Origin: Roseovarius marisflavi
Lineage (GTDB): Bacteria; Pseudomonadota; Alphaproteobacteria; Rhodobacterales; Rhodobacteraceae
Assembly (NCBI RefSeq): GCF_900142625.1
Contig: NZ_FRBN01000014.1
Coordinates: 1 to 64,000, forward strand
DNA length: 64,000 nt
Reading direction: 5' to 3'
Positions 26,666 to 35,977 of this stretch are shown here, one piece after another. Position numbers and translations under genes: made by a program. Within the stretch, counting starts at the first letter, position 1. Each line of letters begins with the position of its first letter. The notes beneath the pieces are model-generated. The model had not been told where the DNA came from. It made no database searches and worked only from the letters and a program-made list of their open reading frames with translations.

Positions 26666-28270
26666 ATGACGAACTATATCAAGCTGATCGTGCTTGGCCT
26701 GATCACGCTTTTTGCGCTGATCGCCGCCAACTATGCGCGCGATCTGGCCTATCTGGTCAACGCGCTGACAGTCGCGCTTGTGGCCGGGGGGCTATTTCTA
26801 TGGACGCTGCGCCATACCGATGAACCGACCAGGGACGTTGACCTGTCGGGGGAATACTTCGACGGGGTCATCCGCGCCGGGGTAATTGCCACCGCCCTCT
26901 GGGGGGTTGTCGGCTTTCTGGCGGGCACATTTATTGCCTTTCAGCTGGCCTTTCCGGGGCTCAATTTTGAGTGGGCCCAAGGATTTGCCAATTTCGGGCG
27001 CTTGCGCCCGCTGCACACCAGCGCGGTGATTTTCGCCTTTGGCGGGAACGCGTTGATTGCCACCTCGTTTTATGTCGTCCAGCGCACAAGCGCGGCGCGG
27101 CTCTGGGGCGGCAATCTGGCGTGGTTCGTGTTCTGGGGCTATCAGCTTGTGATCGTGCTGGCCGCGACCGGATATCTTCTGGGCGCCACCCAATCCAAGG
27201 AATACGCCGAGCCGGAATGGTACGTCGATCTGTGGCTGACAGTTGTCTGGCTGGCCTATCTGGCGGTTTTCCTCGGCACCATCGTCAAGCGCAAAGAGCC
27301 GCATATCTACGTGGCCAACTGGTTCTATCTGTCGTTCATCATCACGGTGGCGATGCTTCATGTGGTGAACAACCTCAGCATTCCGGTGTCGATCTTCGGG
27401 TCGAAATCGGTGCAGGTGTTCAGCGGCGTGCAGGATGCCATGGTGCAGTGGTGGTACGGCCATAACGCGGTGGGCTTCTTCCTGACCGCCGGCTTCCTCG
27501 GGATGATGTACTATTTCGTGCCGAAACAGGCCGAACGCCCGGTCTATAGCTATAAATTGTCGATCATCCACTTCTGGGCGCTGATCTTTATCTATATCTG
27601 GGCGGGTCCGCACCACCTTCACTACACGGCTTTGCCCGATTGGGCGGCGACGCTTGGCATGGTGTTCTCGATCATTCTCTGGATGCCCAGCTGGGGCGGG
27701 ATGATCAACGGTCTGATGACACTTTCGGGCGCCTGGGACAAGCTGCGCACCGATCCGGTGATCCGGATGATGGTGATCTCGATCGGCTTTTACGGCATGT
27801 CGACCTTTGAAGGGCCGATGATGTCGATCCGCGCGGTCAATTCTTTGTCGCATTACACCGACTGGACCATCGGGCACGTGCATTCCGGTGCGCTTGGCTG
27901 GAACGGGATGATCACCTTTGGCGCGCTTTACTTCCTTGTGCCCAAGCTGTGGAACCGTGAGCGGCTTTATTCGCTCAGCCTTGTCAGCTGGCACTTCTGG
28001 CTCGCCACGATTGGCATCATTCTCTACGCCGCCTCGATGTGGGTGACCGGGATTATGGAAGGCCTGATGTGGCGCGAAGTCGATGCCAACGGTTTCCTCG
28101 TGAACTCGTTTGCCGACACTGTGGCGGCCAAGCTGCCGATGTATGTGGTGCGCGGTCTGGGTGGGGTCATGTTCCTCTCGGGTGCGATTATCATGTGCTA
28201 TAACCTCTGGATGACTGTGAAACGTTCGCCGGCCGTTGAGGCCACGAACTCCACAGTTCCGGCTGAATAA
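26666..28270 (+). CDS. ccoN: cbb3-type cytochrome c oxidase subunit I
   Basis: The 534-residue integral membrane subunit has about 12-14 helices and carries the heme b/b3-CuB centre. Ligand histidines are visible in [41 protein letters not shown] and [19 protein letters not shown]. The region before it carries an FNR box and it leads the ccoNOQP operon. This oxidase has high oxygen affinity and pumps protons. Confidence 0.97.
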   Translation: MTNYIKLIVLGLITLFALIAANYARDLAYLVNALTVALVAGGLFLWTLRHTDEPTRDVDLSGEYFDGVIRAGVIATALWGVVGFLAGTFIAFQLAFPGLNFEWAQGFANFGRLRPLHTSAVIFAFGGNALIATSFYVVQRTSAARLWGGNLAWFVFWGYQLVIVLAATGYLLGATQSKEYAEPEWYVDLWLTVVWLAYLAVFLGTIVKRKEPHIYVANWFYLSFIITVAMLHVVNNLSIPVSIFGSKSVQVFSGVQDAMVQWWYGHNAVGFFLTAGFLGMMYYFVPKQAERPVYSYKLSIIHFWALIFIYIWAGPHHLHYTALPDWAATLGMVFSIILWMPSWGGMINGLMTLSGAWDKLRTDPVIRMMVISIGFYGMSTFEGPMMSIRAVNSLSHYTDWTIGHVHSGALGWNGMITFGALYFLVPKLWNRERLYSLSLVSWHFWLATIGIILYAASMWVTGIMEGLMWREVDANGFLVNSFADTVAAKLPMYVVRGLGGVMFLSGAIIMCYNLWMTVKRSPAVEATNSTVPAE

Positions 28271-28284
28271 GGAGGGCCGGAGAG

Positions 28285-29010
28285 ATGGGAATTCTTGATA
28301 AACACGCAGTCCTGGAAAAGAACGTCACGCTTTTGGCGGTCTTTGCCTTCCTCGTGGTCACCATCGGGGGGATCGTTCAGATCGCCCCGCTGTTCTGGCT
28401 CGAAAACACCATCGAGGATGTCGAGGGCATGCGCCCCTATTCCCCGCTGGAACTCACCGGGCGCGACATCTATCTGCGCGAGGGCTGTTATGTCTGCCAT
28501 AGCCAGATGATCCGTCCGATGCGCGACGAGGTCGAACGCTATGGCCACTATAGCCTCGCGGCGGAATCCAAATACGACCACCCGTTCCAGTGGGGCTCCA
28601 AGCGCACCGGGCCCGATCTGGCCCGTGTTGGCGGCCGCTATTCGGATGAATGGCATGTCGATCACCTGCGCAGCCCGCAATCGGTTGTGCCTGAATCGGT
28701 GATGCCCAAGTATGGCTTTCTTGAAAACCGCATGATTGAGCCCGAGCATATCGAAGAGCTTTTGGCGACGCATGCGCTTGTCGGGGTGCCGTATTCCGAC
28801 GAGATGATCGAAAATGCCAAGGCCGATTTCAAGGTTCAGGTTGATCCCTTCGGTGATACCGACGGGTTGCTGGAACGCTATCCCAACGCGCAAGTCCGTA
28901 ACTTTGACGGGCAGGCCGGGATTTCCGAGGCCGACGCGCTGATCGCTTATCTGCAAATGCTGGGCACGCTGGTTGATTTTTCGACCTTCACGCCTGACGC
29001 CAGCCGCTAG
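28285..29010 (+). CDS. ccoO: cbb3-type cytochrome c oxidase subunit II (monoheme)
   Basis: The 241-residue protein has one N-terminal membrane anchor (about 14-35) and a single heme motif CYVCH in [17 protein letters not shown]. The sequence around it, [26 protein letters not shown], is typical. It follows ccoN by 14 bases with an AGGAGGG ribosome site. Confidence 0.97.
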   Translation: MGILDKHAVLEKNVTLLAVFAFLVVTIGGIVQIAPLFWLENTIEDVEGMRPYSPLELTGRDIYLREGCYVCHSQMIRPMRDEVERYGHYSLAAESKYDHPFQWGSKRTGPDLARVGGRYSDEWHVDHLRSPQSVVPESVMPKYGFLENRMIEPEHIEELLATHALVGVPYSDEMIENAKADFKVQVDPFGDTDGLLERYPNAQVRNFDGQAGISEADALIAYLQMLGTLVDFSTFTPDASR

Positions 29011-29024
29011 GGGAGGGGTAAACG

Positions 29025-29222
29025 ATGGAAACCTATTCCCTGCTGCGTGAGTTTGCCGATAGCTGGATGTTACTGCTGTTGTTCGCGTTCTTTGTTGGCG
29101 TGGTGGTCTGGGTGTTTCGCCCGGGCTCGACCAAGGCCTATGACGATCCGGCTGGCATTCCCTTTCGGCATGATGACAAACCCGCGGCCGCGCGCCGCGA
29201 GGCTGGCGCCAAGGAGGCGTGA
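29025..29222 (+). CDS. ccoQ: cbb3-type oxidase small subunit
   Basis: The 65-residue protein has one membrane helix (about 12-32) followed by [23 protein letters not shown], the CcoQ tail. It stabilises the oxidase complex in related bacteria. It lies between ccoO and ccoP; the ccoP ribosome site is inside its last codons. Confidence 0.93.
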   Translation: METYSLLREFADSWMLLLLFAFFVGVVVWVFRPGSTKAYDDPAGIPFRHDDKPAAARREAGAKEA

Positions 29223-29227
29223 GAGAC

Positions 29228-30088
29228 ATGGCAAAAAAACCCAACAAGAAACCCGAGGTCGAAACCACTGGCCATCAATGGGATGGTATCGAGGAATATA
29301 ACAACCCGCTGCCGCGCTGGTGGCTGTGGACGTTCTATGCCTGTATCGTCTGGGGGCTTTGGTATGTGATCGCCTATCCGGCCTGGCCGATGATCGAAGG
29401 CGCCACGGCCGGCTACAAGGGCTGGTCGACGCGGGCCAATGTAGCGGTCGAACTGGCCGAGGCCGAGGCTGCCAATGCCGAGATCAACGCCAAGCTGGCC
29501 TCGGTCGAACTCGCCTCGGTTGCCGATACGCCCGAATTGCAGGCCTATGCCACATCGGCGGGCGCGGCGGTCTTCAAAACATGGTGCGCCCAGTGCCACG
29601 GGTCCGGCGCGGCGGGGGCCAAAGGCTATCCCAACCTCTTGGACAACGACTGGCTTTGGGGTGGAAAAATCGACGATATCCACACCACGATTGCCCATGG
29701 TATCCGCAACGAAGTCGACGATGATGCGCGGTATTCGGAAATGCCCGCCTTTGGCGAGATTCTGGAAACCCCGCAGATTGATCAGGTCGCCAACTACGTG
29801 ATGTCGCTGTCCGGCACGCCGCAGGACGCAAGTCTTGTGGCCGACGGTGAGGCGGTATTCATGGACAATTGTGCCGCTTGTCACGGCGAGCAGGCGCAGG
29901 GCGATATCTTTCAGGGCGCTCCGAACCTCGCCGATGCTATCTGGCTCTATGGGGGTGACTTTGCAACGATCAAGGAAACCGTCACCAATAGCCGCTATGG
30001 CGTGATGCCGCCGTGGAACACGCGCCTCTCCGAGGCCGAAGTGCGCGCGGTTGCGGTCTACGTCCACCAGTTGGGCGGCGGCGAGTAA
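29228..30088 (+). CDS. ccoP: cbb3-type cytochrome c oxidase subunit III (di-heme)
   Basis: The 286-residue protein has an N-terminal [19 protein letters not shown] stretch, a membrane helix and two cytochrome c domains with heme motifs CAQCH and CAACH. The start is the ATG at 29228 rather than a GTG at 29219 because AAGGAGG lies at 29211-29217. It accepts electrons from soluble or membrane cytochrome c for the CcoN centre. A hairpin and a terminator follow. Confidence 0.96.
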   Translation: MAKKPNKKPEVETTGHQWDGIEEYNNPLPRWWLWTFYACIVWGLWYVIAYPAWPMIEGATAGYKGWSTRANVAVELAEAEAANAEINAKLASVELASVADTPELQAYATSAGAAVFKTWCAQCHGSGAAGAKGYPNLLDNDWLWGGKIDDIHTTIAHGIRNEVDDDARYSEMPAFGEILETPQIDQVANYVMSLSGTPQDASLVADGEAVFMDNCAACHGEQAQGDIFQGAPNLADAIWLYGGDFATIKETVTNSRYGVMPPWNTRLSEAEVRAVAVYVHQLGGGE

Positions 30089-30102
30089 GTCCGCAAAAGA
30101 AT

Positions 30103-30138
30103 ACCCCGGGCGACCTGTTTGCGCAGGTGGCCCGGGGT
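30103..30138 (+). terminator. Strong hairpin after ccoP
   Basis: ACCCCGGGC and GCCCGGGGT flank an inner ACCTG/CAGGT pair, giving a long stem 15 bases after the ccoP stop. There is no T run, so it may protect the message end while the terminator at 30227 stops transcription. Confidence 0.6.
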
Positions 30139-30226
30139 GGGCATCGGTCTTTCCGTCCTGTTCGCGCGTTTCCTGGAACGGCCGGTGCCATTCAACCGCC
30201 AAAAGATCAGGTGCTGTCAATCCTCG

Positions 30227-30249
30227 GGCCCCAATGCGGGGCCTTTTTT
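30227..30249 (+). terminator. Rho-independent terminator of the ccoNOQP operon
   Basis: GGCCCC-AATGC-GGGGCC is directly followed by six T residues. Confidence 0.85.
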
Positions 30250-30604
30250 GTGCGCTCTGCGCGAGGCCGCCTGTAAGGGCGGATGAGCGGTCCACCGCCC
30301 ACCGCGCCATGGCCAGTGGCTGGCCCCTGCGCGCCGCTCAGTCACGACGGCGGGCATGAAGATGCGCCTCGATCTCTGCGCCCGAGCGGGCATCAAAGCG
30401 TTCCGCGGGCGGCCAATGTGCGCGCCCCGCATGGTGGTGGCGCGCCTCGCTGTGATTGCCAAGGCGGGTGGCATTCCTGAAAGTATTTGCGAAGATATTG
30501 AACATTTCCTTGTCCTTCCTGATCTTGCTTCTATGTGTCTAATATGGACAAATCGACCATTTCACGCGAGTCTGGAAAAATTCGGATATGTAAGGTGGAC
30601 TAAC
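30250..30604. other. Intergenic region without a recognised gene
   Basis: This 355-base stretch lies between the ccoP terminator and the LysR gene. An open frame runs through its second half into the LysR gene, but its residues show no LysR similarity. The last 100 bases are more AT-rich and should hold the LysR promoter. I see no RNA gene or repeat here. Confidence 0.5.
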
Positions 30605-31492
30605 ATGAATGACTGGCTTTCCCTGCCGCCTCTGACGTCGTTGCGCGCTTTTTCGGCCCTGGCCGAGACCGGTGCGACGGTGGCGGCGGGCGCGCGCCTC
30701 AACGTTAGCCACGCGGCGATAAGCCAGCAGGTCAAACAGCTTGAAACCCACCTTGGCGTCGCCCTTGTCGACCGCTCGGGGCGCCAGCTTGTGCTGACCA
30801 CCGAAGGGCAGCAGTTGGCCGATGCGCTTCATCTTGGGTTCGGCACGATTGGGCGCGCCATCGAGGCCTTGACCGGCGCGGATGCGGATCGCCCCTTGCA
30901 GGTTTCGACAACGCCGGGCTTTGCCGCGCAATGGCTGATGCCCTGCCTGAGCGCGTTTCGACAGGCACACCCACAGATCGACATCATGATCGACCCCACG
31001 CCTAACATGGTCACGCTTGACCCGGGCGGCATTGATGTCGCCCTGCGTTATGGCACCGGTGATTGGCCGGGGCTTGAGGCCGAATTGCTGTTTCGCTCCT
31101 CGCTGGTGGCGGTTGGCGCCCCAAGCCTTGTCGAAGGGATGCAAATCACCTGTCCCGCCGACCTTGTGCACCTGCCGTGGCTTCAGGAATTCGGCACCAA
31201 TGAATCAAGCGACTGGCTGCGTCGGCGCGGGGTAAGCGAGGCGCGCGCGGCGGGGCTTGTTCAGGTGCCGGGCAATCTTTTGCTGGACGGGTTGCGCAAT
31301 GGTCAGGGCGTGGCCGTGACGGTGCGCGAATGGGTGAAACAGGATATCGCCGCAGGGCGCTTGGTGCTTTTGTTCGAGGAGCCGGACGATGCCGGATATT
31401 ATATCGTGACCCGACCTGGGGTCATGCGCGCCTCGGCCAAAGCCTTTGCAACATGGTTGAAAAAACAGGCGAAACTGATGCAGAGTTGTTAA
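30605..31492 (+). CDS. LysR-family regulator (GcvA-like)
   Basis: The 295-residue regulator begins LPPLTSLRAFSALAETGATVAAGARLNVSHAAISQQVKQLE, a GcvA-type winged helix (about 5-65), followed by a substrate-binding-like domain (about 90-290). The ATG at 30605 was chosen over an open frame starting 249 bases earlier because of an AAGGTGG site and the family N-terminus. It sits between the two cco operons, an unusual place. Its target is unknown. Confidence 0.88.
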   Translation: MNDWLSLPPLTSLRAFSALAETGATVAAGARLNVSHAAISQQVKQLETHLGVALVDRSGRQLVLTTEGQQLADALHLGFGTIGRAIEALTGADADRPLQVSTTPGFAAQWLMPCLSAFRQAHPQIDIMIDPTPNMVTLDPGGIDVALRYGTGDWPGLEAELLFRSSLVAVGAPSLVEGMQITCPADLVHLPWLQEFGTNESSDWLRRRGVSEARAAGLVQVPGNLLLDGLRNGQGVAVTVREWVKQDIAAGRLVLLFEEPDDAGYYIVTRPGVMRASAKAFATWLKKQAKLMQSC

Positions 31493-31515
31493 TAGGTCAG
31501 TTCTAGATTCAGAAT

Positions 31516-31529
31516 TTGACACAGGTCAA
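31516..31529. promoter_or_regulatory. FNR box upstream of ccoGHIS
   Basis: TTGACACAGGTCAA differs from TTGAT-N4-ATCAA at one base in each half. It lies 59 bases before the ccoG start codon. This gives the ccoGHIS operon its own low-oxygen control, as in Rhodobacter rdx genes. Confidence 0.78.
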
Positions 31530-31588
31530 TGTTACCACGAGTCTGTCCTGCGAAAAGACGGGCGAAACCCTTATAACGGAGTGAGTCC

Positions 31589-33025
31589 GTGGCCGATTCC
31601 CAGCCCGATGCCCCCCAGCCCCTCTATGCGGCCCACGAGCCCATTTTCCCGCGCAAGGTTTATGGCAAGTTCCGCAATCTGAAGTGGGCGATCATGATCG
31701 TCACGCTTGGCATTTACTATGTCACGCCCTGGATTCGCTGGGATCGCGGGCCAAGCCTGCCGGATCAGGCGGTGCTGATTGATCTTGCAAGTCGGCGGTT
31801 CTTTTTCTTCTGGATCGAAATCTGGCCGCACGAGTTTTACTTTATTGCGGGCCTTCTGGTGATGGCGGGCTTGGGCCTGTTCCTGTTTACATCTGCACTT
31901 GGTCGGGTGTGGTGTGGCTACGCCTGTCCGCAAACCGTCTGGACCGATCTTTTCATTCTGGTCGAACGCTGGATCGAGGGAGATCGCAACGCGCGCCTGC
32001 GCCTGCATCGCCAAAAGAAATGGGATTTCCGCAAGGTTCGCCTCAGGCTGACCAAATGGACAAGCTGGCTTTTGATCGGTCTCGCCACAGGCGGGGCCTG
32101 GGTGTTTTATTTTACCGATGCACCGACGCTTTTGCGCGATCTTGTTACGCTCAACGCCCATCCTGTTGCCTATACGACCATCGCCATTCTGACCGGCACG
32201 ACGTTCTTCTTCGGCGGGTTCGCCCGCGAACAGATTTGCATTTATGCCTGTCCCTGGCCGCGTATTCAGGCCGCGATGCTTGACGAGGACAGCCTTGTCG
32301 TGGGCTATCGCGACTGGCGCGGCGAGCCACGCAAACATTCGCAAGAGGTCGAGGATGGCGCGCCGCAGGGCGATTGTATTGATTGCATGGCCTGCGTGAA
32401 TGTCTGCCCGGTGGGCATTGATATCCGCGACGGGCAACAGCTAGAGTGCATCACCTGCGCGCTTTGCATTGATGCCTGTGACGACATCATGGCCAAGATC
32501 GGCAAGCCGCGCGGTTTGATTGATTACATGGCGCTGACCGATGAGGAGAACGAACGCGCCGGCAAGCCGCCCAAGCCGATCCTCAAGCATATCCTGCGCC
32601 CGCGCACGATCATGTACACGGCGCTTTGGGCGCTTGTGGGCTTTGGTCTGGTCTTTGCGCTGTTTATCCGTGCGGATGTCGACATGACGGTGGCCCCGGT
32701 GCGCAACCCGACCTACGTGACTTTGTCAGACGGCTCGATCCGCAACACCTATGAGGTGCGCCTGCGCAACAAACACGGTGAAGACCGGCGCTTTAACCTG
32801 ACGGTCAGCGGCGACCCGGCCATGCGCCTGTCGCTTGAGGGCACGCCCTATTCGTCGGTCACGGTGCCTGCGGATTCGATGCGCCTGCAACGGGTCTATC
32901 TTGTGGCCGCGCCCGACGCCAATGCCGCCAAGGTCGAACGCAGCGAGGTGCGCCTGTGGATCGAGGATACTCTGAACGGAGATCGCGCCTATAAGGACAC
33001 CGTGTTTAACGGAAGGGATAACTGA
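31589..33025 (+). CDS. ccoG: Cytochrome c oxidase accessory protein CcoG (RdxA/FixG)
   Basis: The 478-residue membrane protein has two polyferredoxin sites, CIDCMACVNVCP and CITCALCIDACD (about 265-300), plus WCGYACPQTVW and CIYACPWPR in the membrane part. The C-terminal immunoglobulin-like domain (about 370-478) is complete. It starts at a GTG with a GGAG site. CcoG helps reduce copper for assembly of the cbb3 oxidase. Its stop overlaps the ccoH start by one base. Confidence 0.95.
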   Translation: MADSQPDAPQPLYAAHEPIFPRKVYGKFRNLKWAIMIVTLGIYYVTPWIRWDRGPSLPDQAVLIDLASRRFFFFWIEIWPHEFYFIAGLLVMAGLGLFLFTSALGRVWCGYACPQTVWTDLFILVERWIEGDRNARLRLHRQKKWDFRKVRLRLTKWTSWLLIGLATGGAWVFYFTDAPTLLRDLVTLNAHPVAYTTIAILTGTTFFFGGFAREQICIYACPWPRIQAAMLDEDSLVVGYRDWRGEPRKHSQEVEDGAPQGDCIDCMACVNVCPVGIDIRDGQQLECITCALCIDACDDIMAKIGKPRGLIDYMALTDEENERAGKPPKPILKHILRPRTIMYTALWALVGFGLVFALFIRADVDMTVAPVRNPTYVTLSDGSIRNTYEVRLRNKHGEDRRFNLTVSGDPAMRLSLEGTPYSSVTVPADSMRLQRVYLVAAPDANAAKVERSEVRLWIEDTLNGDRAYKDTVFNGRDN

Positions 33026-33480
33026 TGGCTGAACGCAAGATAACCGGGCGGCACGTCTTCTTTGGTTTTGCCGCCGCATTCGGGGTGATCATCGGGGTCA
33101 ATCTGGTGCTGGCCTATTCGGCCGTCACCACCTTTCCGGGGCTTGAGGTCAAGAACTCCTATGTCGCAAGCCAGGAGTTCAACATTCGCAAGGCCGCTCA
33201 AGAGGGGCTTGGCTGGCATATCGAGGCGGATCATGCCGATGGCACGCTGCTGCTGCATATCACCGATGATGTCGGCAAGCCGGTCGAGGTCGCGAGCCTT
33301 GAGGCCACGGTTGGCCGCGCGACGCATGTGTTTGACGATCAAACCCCCGATTTCCGCTTTGACGGTCAGGCCTATGTCGCGCCTGTCGCCCTTGGCGATG
33401 GCAACTGGAATATCCGGATGAAAGCCACGTCTGCGGATGGCACGCTCTTTCAACAGCGCGTCATTTTGCACAAGGAGTAG
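33025..33480 (+). CDS. ccoH: cbb3 oxidase assembly protein CcoH (FixH family)
   Basis: The 151-residue protein has one N-terminal membrane helix (about 8-30) after MAERKITGRHVFFGFAAAFGVIIGVNLVLAY, and a periplasmic FixH domain with SYVASQEFN and a C-terminal beta fold. The start overlaps the ccoG stop (TGATG), so translation is coupled. It is needed for stable cbb3 assembly in relatives. Confidence 0.93.
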   Translation: MAERKITGRHVFFGFAAAFGVIIGVNLVLAYSAVTTFPGLEVKNSYVASQEFNIRKAAQEGLGWHIEADHADGTLLLHITDDVGKPVEVASLEATVGRATHVFDDQTPDFRFDGQAYVAPVALGDGNWNIRMKATSADGTLFQQRVILHKE

Positions 33481-33486
33481 CCCGCA

Positions 33487-35670
33487 ATGACGGCTGGCGT
33501 GCGCCCCTCGATCTCGGCCTGTCCGGCCTGTGCCGCCGCCCCGGCGGCCGAAGATCTTGCCGAGCGGGCACTCAAGCCGTCGCAGATTGCCCTGTCCTTG
33601 CCGACTATCCATTGCTCGGCCTGCATTTCCAAGATCGAACGTGGACTGAACGCGCATCCCGGGGTGCGCTCTGCGCGGGTGAACCTGACGCTTAAGCGCG
33701 CCAGCATTGATGCGGCGCCAGAGGTCAGCGCCGAAGAGATGCGCAGCTTGGTCGAGGGACTTGGCTTTGAGGCGCACGAGCTTGATGGCGCATCGCTTGG
33801 GGCCACGTCGACCGACCGCGCCGGGCGTGATCTTTTGATGCGGCTGGCGGTGGCGGGCTTTGCCAGCATGAATGTGATGCTGCTCTCGGTCTCGGTCTGG
33901 TTCGGAGCGACGGACGCCACGCGCGACATGTTCCACTGGATTTCGGCGGCGATCACCCTTCCGGCGATTGCCTTTTCCGGGCAACCGTTTTTCCGCAATG
34001 CCCGGGCCGCGCTGTCCAAGGGGCGGCTCAATATGGATGTGCCGATCACGCTGGCCATCGTGCTGGCGATTTTCACATCGCTCTGGGAAACGGTTTTGTC
34101 GGGCGAGCATGCCTATTTTGATGCGGCGCTTGCTCTGACCTTCTTTCTTTTGGCGGGGCGTTATCTTGATCATCGCACCCGCGCGATTGCCCGCTCTGCC
34201 GCCGAAGAGTTGACGGCGCTTGAGGTGCCGCGTGCCACGCGTCTGCGCGAGGGGGTCGAGGCACAGGTGAACATTGCCGAGCTGCGGGTTGGCGATCTTA
34301 TTCTGGTGCGTCCCGGCGGGCGCATGCCGGTTGATGGCGAGATCGTGCAGGGCACCTCGGAACTTGACCGCTCTTTGCTGACCGGCGAAACCCTTCCGGT
34401 TTTCGCAGGCGAGGGGCAGGCGGTGTCTGCGGGCGAAGTCAACCTGACCGGGCCGCTGACCATTCGGGCGACGGCGGTGGGGGCGGATACATCGCTTCAC
34501 CGGATGGCCGGTCTTGTGGCGATCGCTGAATCGGGGCGCTCGCGCTATACCTCCTTGGCAGACAAGGCGGCCAAGCTTTATGCACCGGGGGTGCATATCC
34601 TGTCGGCGCTCAGCTTTGCGGGCTGGTATCTCTACACGTGGGACATGCGCACGGCGCTTAACATTGCCGCCGCCGTTCTGATCATCACCTGCCCCTGTGC
34701 GCTTGGGCTGGCGGTGCCGGCGGTGACCACGGCGGCCTCGGGGCGGTTGTTCAGGCGCGGCATGCTGATCAAGCACGAAACCGCGCTGGAGCGTTTGGCG
34801 CAGGTTGACACGGTGGTGTTTGACAAGACCGGCACGCTGACAACCGGCACGCCGCAGCTGACCAATCTGGCGGCGCTGCCGCGCGCGGCGGTGGAATGCG
34901 CGCTTGCGCTTGCGCAGGGCTCGTCGCACCCGCTGGCGCGGGCAATCACCAATGCGGCGCGTGACGCCGGGTTCGCCGCCTCTGACCTGGTGGAGGTGAC
35001 CGAGGTCCCGGGATATGGCACCCGCGCGCGCCTGAACGGGCAAGAAGTGCGCCTTGGTCGCGCAAGCTGGACCGGGGCAACGCCTCTGGCCGAAACCGCG
35101 AGTTTCCTCAAAATCGGGGATCAGGCGCCGGTGGCCCTTGTTTTTGCTGACAACCTGCGCCCCGGTGCCGCCGAGGCGGTCGAGGCGCTCAAATCGAGCG
35201 GCAAGACCGTGATCCTGATGTCGGGCGATACCACCCCGGCGGTCGAGGCCCTGGCCACGCGTCTTGGCATTCCGCAATGGATGGCCGAGGCCCTGCCGGC
35301 CGATAAATGCGCCCGCATCCAGGCTCTGAGCGGTGAGGGCGCGCATGTGCTGATGGTCGGGGACGGGCTTAACGATACGGCGGCTCTGGCGGCGGCGCAT
35401 GTGTCTATCTCGCCTGCCACCGCGCTTGATGCGGCGCGGGTGGCCAGTGACATCGTGCTTTTGGGCAATGACCTTACGCCGATTGCGGCGGCTTGCGAGA
35501 CGGCACAATCGGCCACGCGACGTATCCGCGAAAACTTTCGGATCGCCACGATTTACAACGTGATCGCGGTGCCCCTGGCCGTGGCTGGCCTTGCCACGCC
35601 GCTGATCGCCGCGCTTGCCATGTCGCTCAGCTCGATCACGGTTTCGCTCAACGCCCTGAGGCTGAGGTAA
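33487..35670 (+). CDS. ccoI: Copper-exporting P-type ATPase CcoI (FixI)
   Basis: The 727-residue ATPase has a heavy-metal-associated domain (TIHCSACISKIE, about 40-51), eight predicted helices, the metal site CPCALG (about 402), the phosphorylation site DKTGTLTTG (about 446) and the hinge GDGLNDTAAL (about 624). The N-terminal CPACAAAP is an extra cysteine motif usual in FixI. It delivers copper for the CcoN CuB centre. It lies 6 bases after ccoH. Confidence 0.95.
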   Translation: MTAGVRPSISACPACAAAPAAEDLAERALKPSQIALSLPTIHCSACISKIERGLNAHPGVRSARVNLTLKRASIDAAPEVSAEEMRSLVEGLGFEAHELDGASLGATSTDRAGRDLLMRLAVAGFASMNVMLLSVSVWFGATDATRDMFHWISAAITLPAIAFSGQPFFRNARAALSKGRLNMDVPITLAIVLAIFTSLWETVLSGEHAYFDAALALTFFLLAGRYLDHRTRAIARSAAEELTALEVPRATRLREGVEAQVNIAELRVGDLILVRPGGRMPVDGEIVQGTSELDRSLLTGETLPVFAGEGQAVSAGEVNLTGPLTIRATAVGADTSLHRMAGLVAIAESGRSRYTSLADKAAKLYAPGVHILSALSFAGWYLYTWDMRTALNIAAAVLIITCPCALGLAVPAVTTAASGRLFRRGMLIKHETALERLAQVDTVVFDKTGTLTTGTPQLTNLAALPRAAVECALALAQGSSHPLARAITNAARDAGFAASDLVEVTEVPGYGTRARLNGQEVRLGRASWTGATPLAETASFLKIGDQAPVALVFADNLRPGAAEAVEALKSSGKTVILMSGDTTPAVEALATRLGIPQWMAEALPADKCARIQALSGEGAHVLMVGDGLNDTAALAAAHVSISPATALDAARVASDIVLLGNDLTPIAAACETAQSATRRIRENFRIATIYNVIAVPLAVAGLATPLIAALAMSLSSITVSLNALRLR

Positions 35671-35675
35671 GGCCG

Positions 35676-35834
35676 ATGAACATCCTGACCTATCTCATTC
35701 CGATTTCTCTGGTGCTGGGCGCGGTGGGGCTTATCGCGTTCATCTATACGGTGAAATCGAACCAGTACGACGACCCCGAAGGCGACAGCCGCCGTATCCT
35801 TTCGGATGAATGGGATGATCACCCCAAGCCGTGA
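35676..35834 (+). CDS. ccoS: cbb3 oxidase maturation protein CcoS
   Basis: The 52-residue protein has a single membrane helix (about 5-26) followed by SNQYDDPEGDSRRIL, the family signature. The start is an internal ATG preceded by GAGGTAAGG, five bases after ccoI. CcoS is required for cofactor insertion into the cbb3 oxidase in Rhodobacter. Confidence 0.92.
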   Translation: MNILTYLIPISLVLGAVGLIAFIYTVKSNQYDDPEGDSRRILSDEWDDHPKP

Positions 35835-35895
35835 AAACGTCGGCTTGTCACGTTTTTTAAAGTGCGCGGCGCCACCGGACTGGCATAAAAGCTCA

Positions 35896-35962
35896 GCCCC
35901 CGTTTCTTCTTGCCATAAATATCCCGGGGGAGTCGCCATTGGCGACGGGGGCAGCGCCCCCC
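35896..35962 (-). repeat. Interspersed repeat, copy B
   Basis: Read on the minus strand, TCCCCCGGGATATTTATGG and the following CAAGAAGAAAC align with the corresponding part of copy A at 20602-20632. It also has the GC hairpin GGGGGCAGCGCCCCC and a small GTCGCC-ATT-GGCGAC hairpin. It fills the gap between convergent ccoS and the carboxypeptidase gene and may act as a terminator for both. Confidence 0.55.
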
Positions 35963-35977
35963 AATCCAATCCTCGCC

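Noticed and set aside
26798..27994. A 398-codon minus-strand frame opposite ccoN.
   Set aside because: The plus-strand oxidase subunit is certain, and the antisense product is a His/Arg-rich string without a fold signature.
30356..30604. Extended N-terminus or separate small gene before the LysR gene.
   Set aside because: The residues do not resemble LysR proteins, there is no ribosome site, and the helix-turn-helix begins right after the chosen ATG.
32989..35508. An 839-codon open frame on the minus strand opposite ccoI and ccoH.
   Set aside because: It is antisense to well-supported genes with full domain matches, and its product is rich in Arg, His and Gly without any recognisable motif. 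High GC third positions create such shadows.
35834..35858. AAAACGT/ACGTTTT hairpin after ccoS as a terminator.
   Set aside because: The stem is only seven AT-rich pairs; the stronger structure is the GC-rich repeat just downstream, so I did not list it separately.
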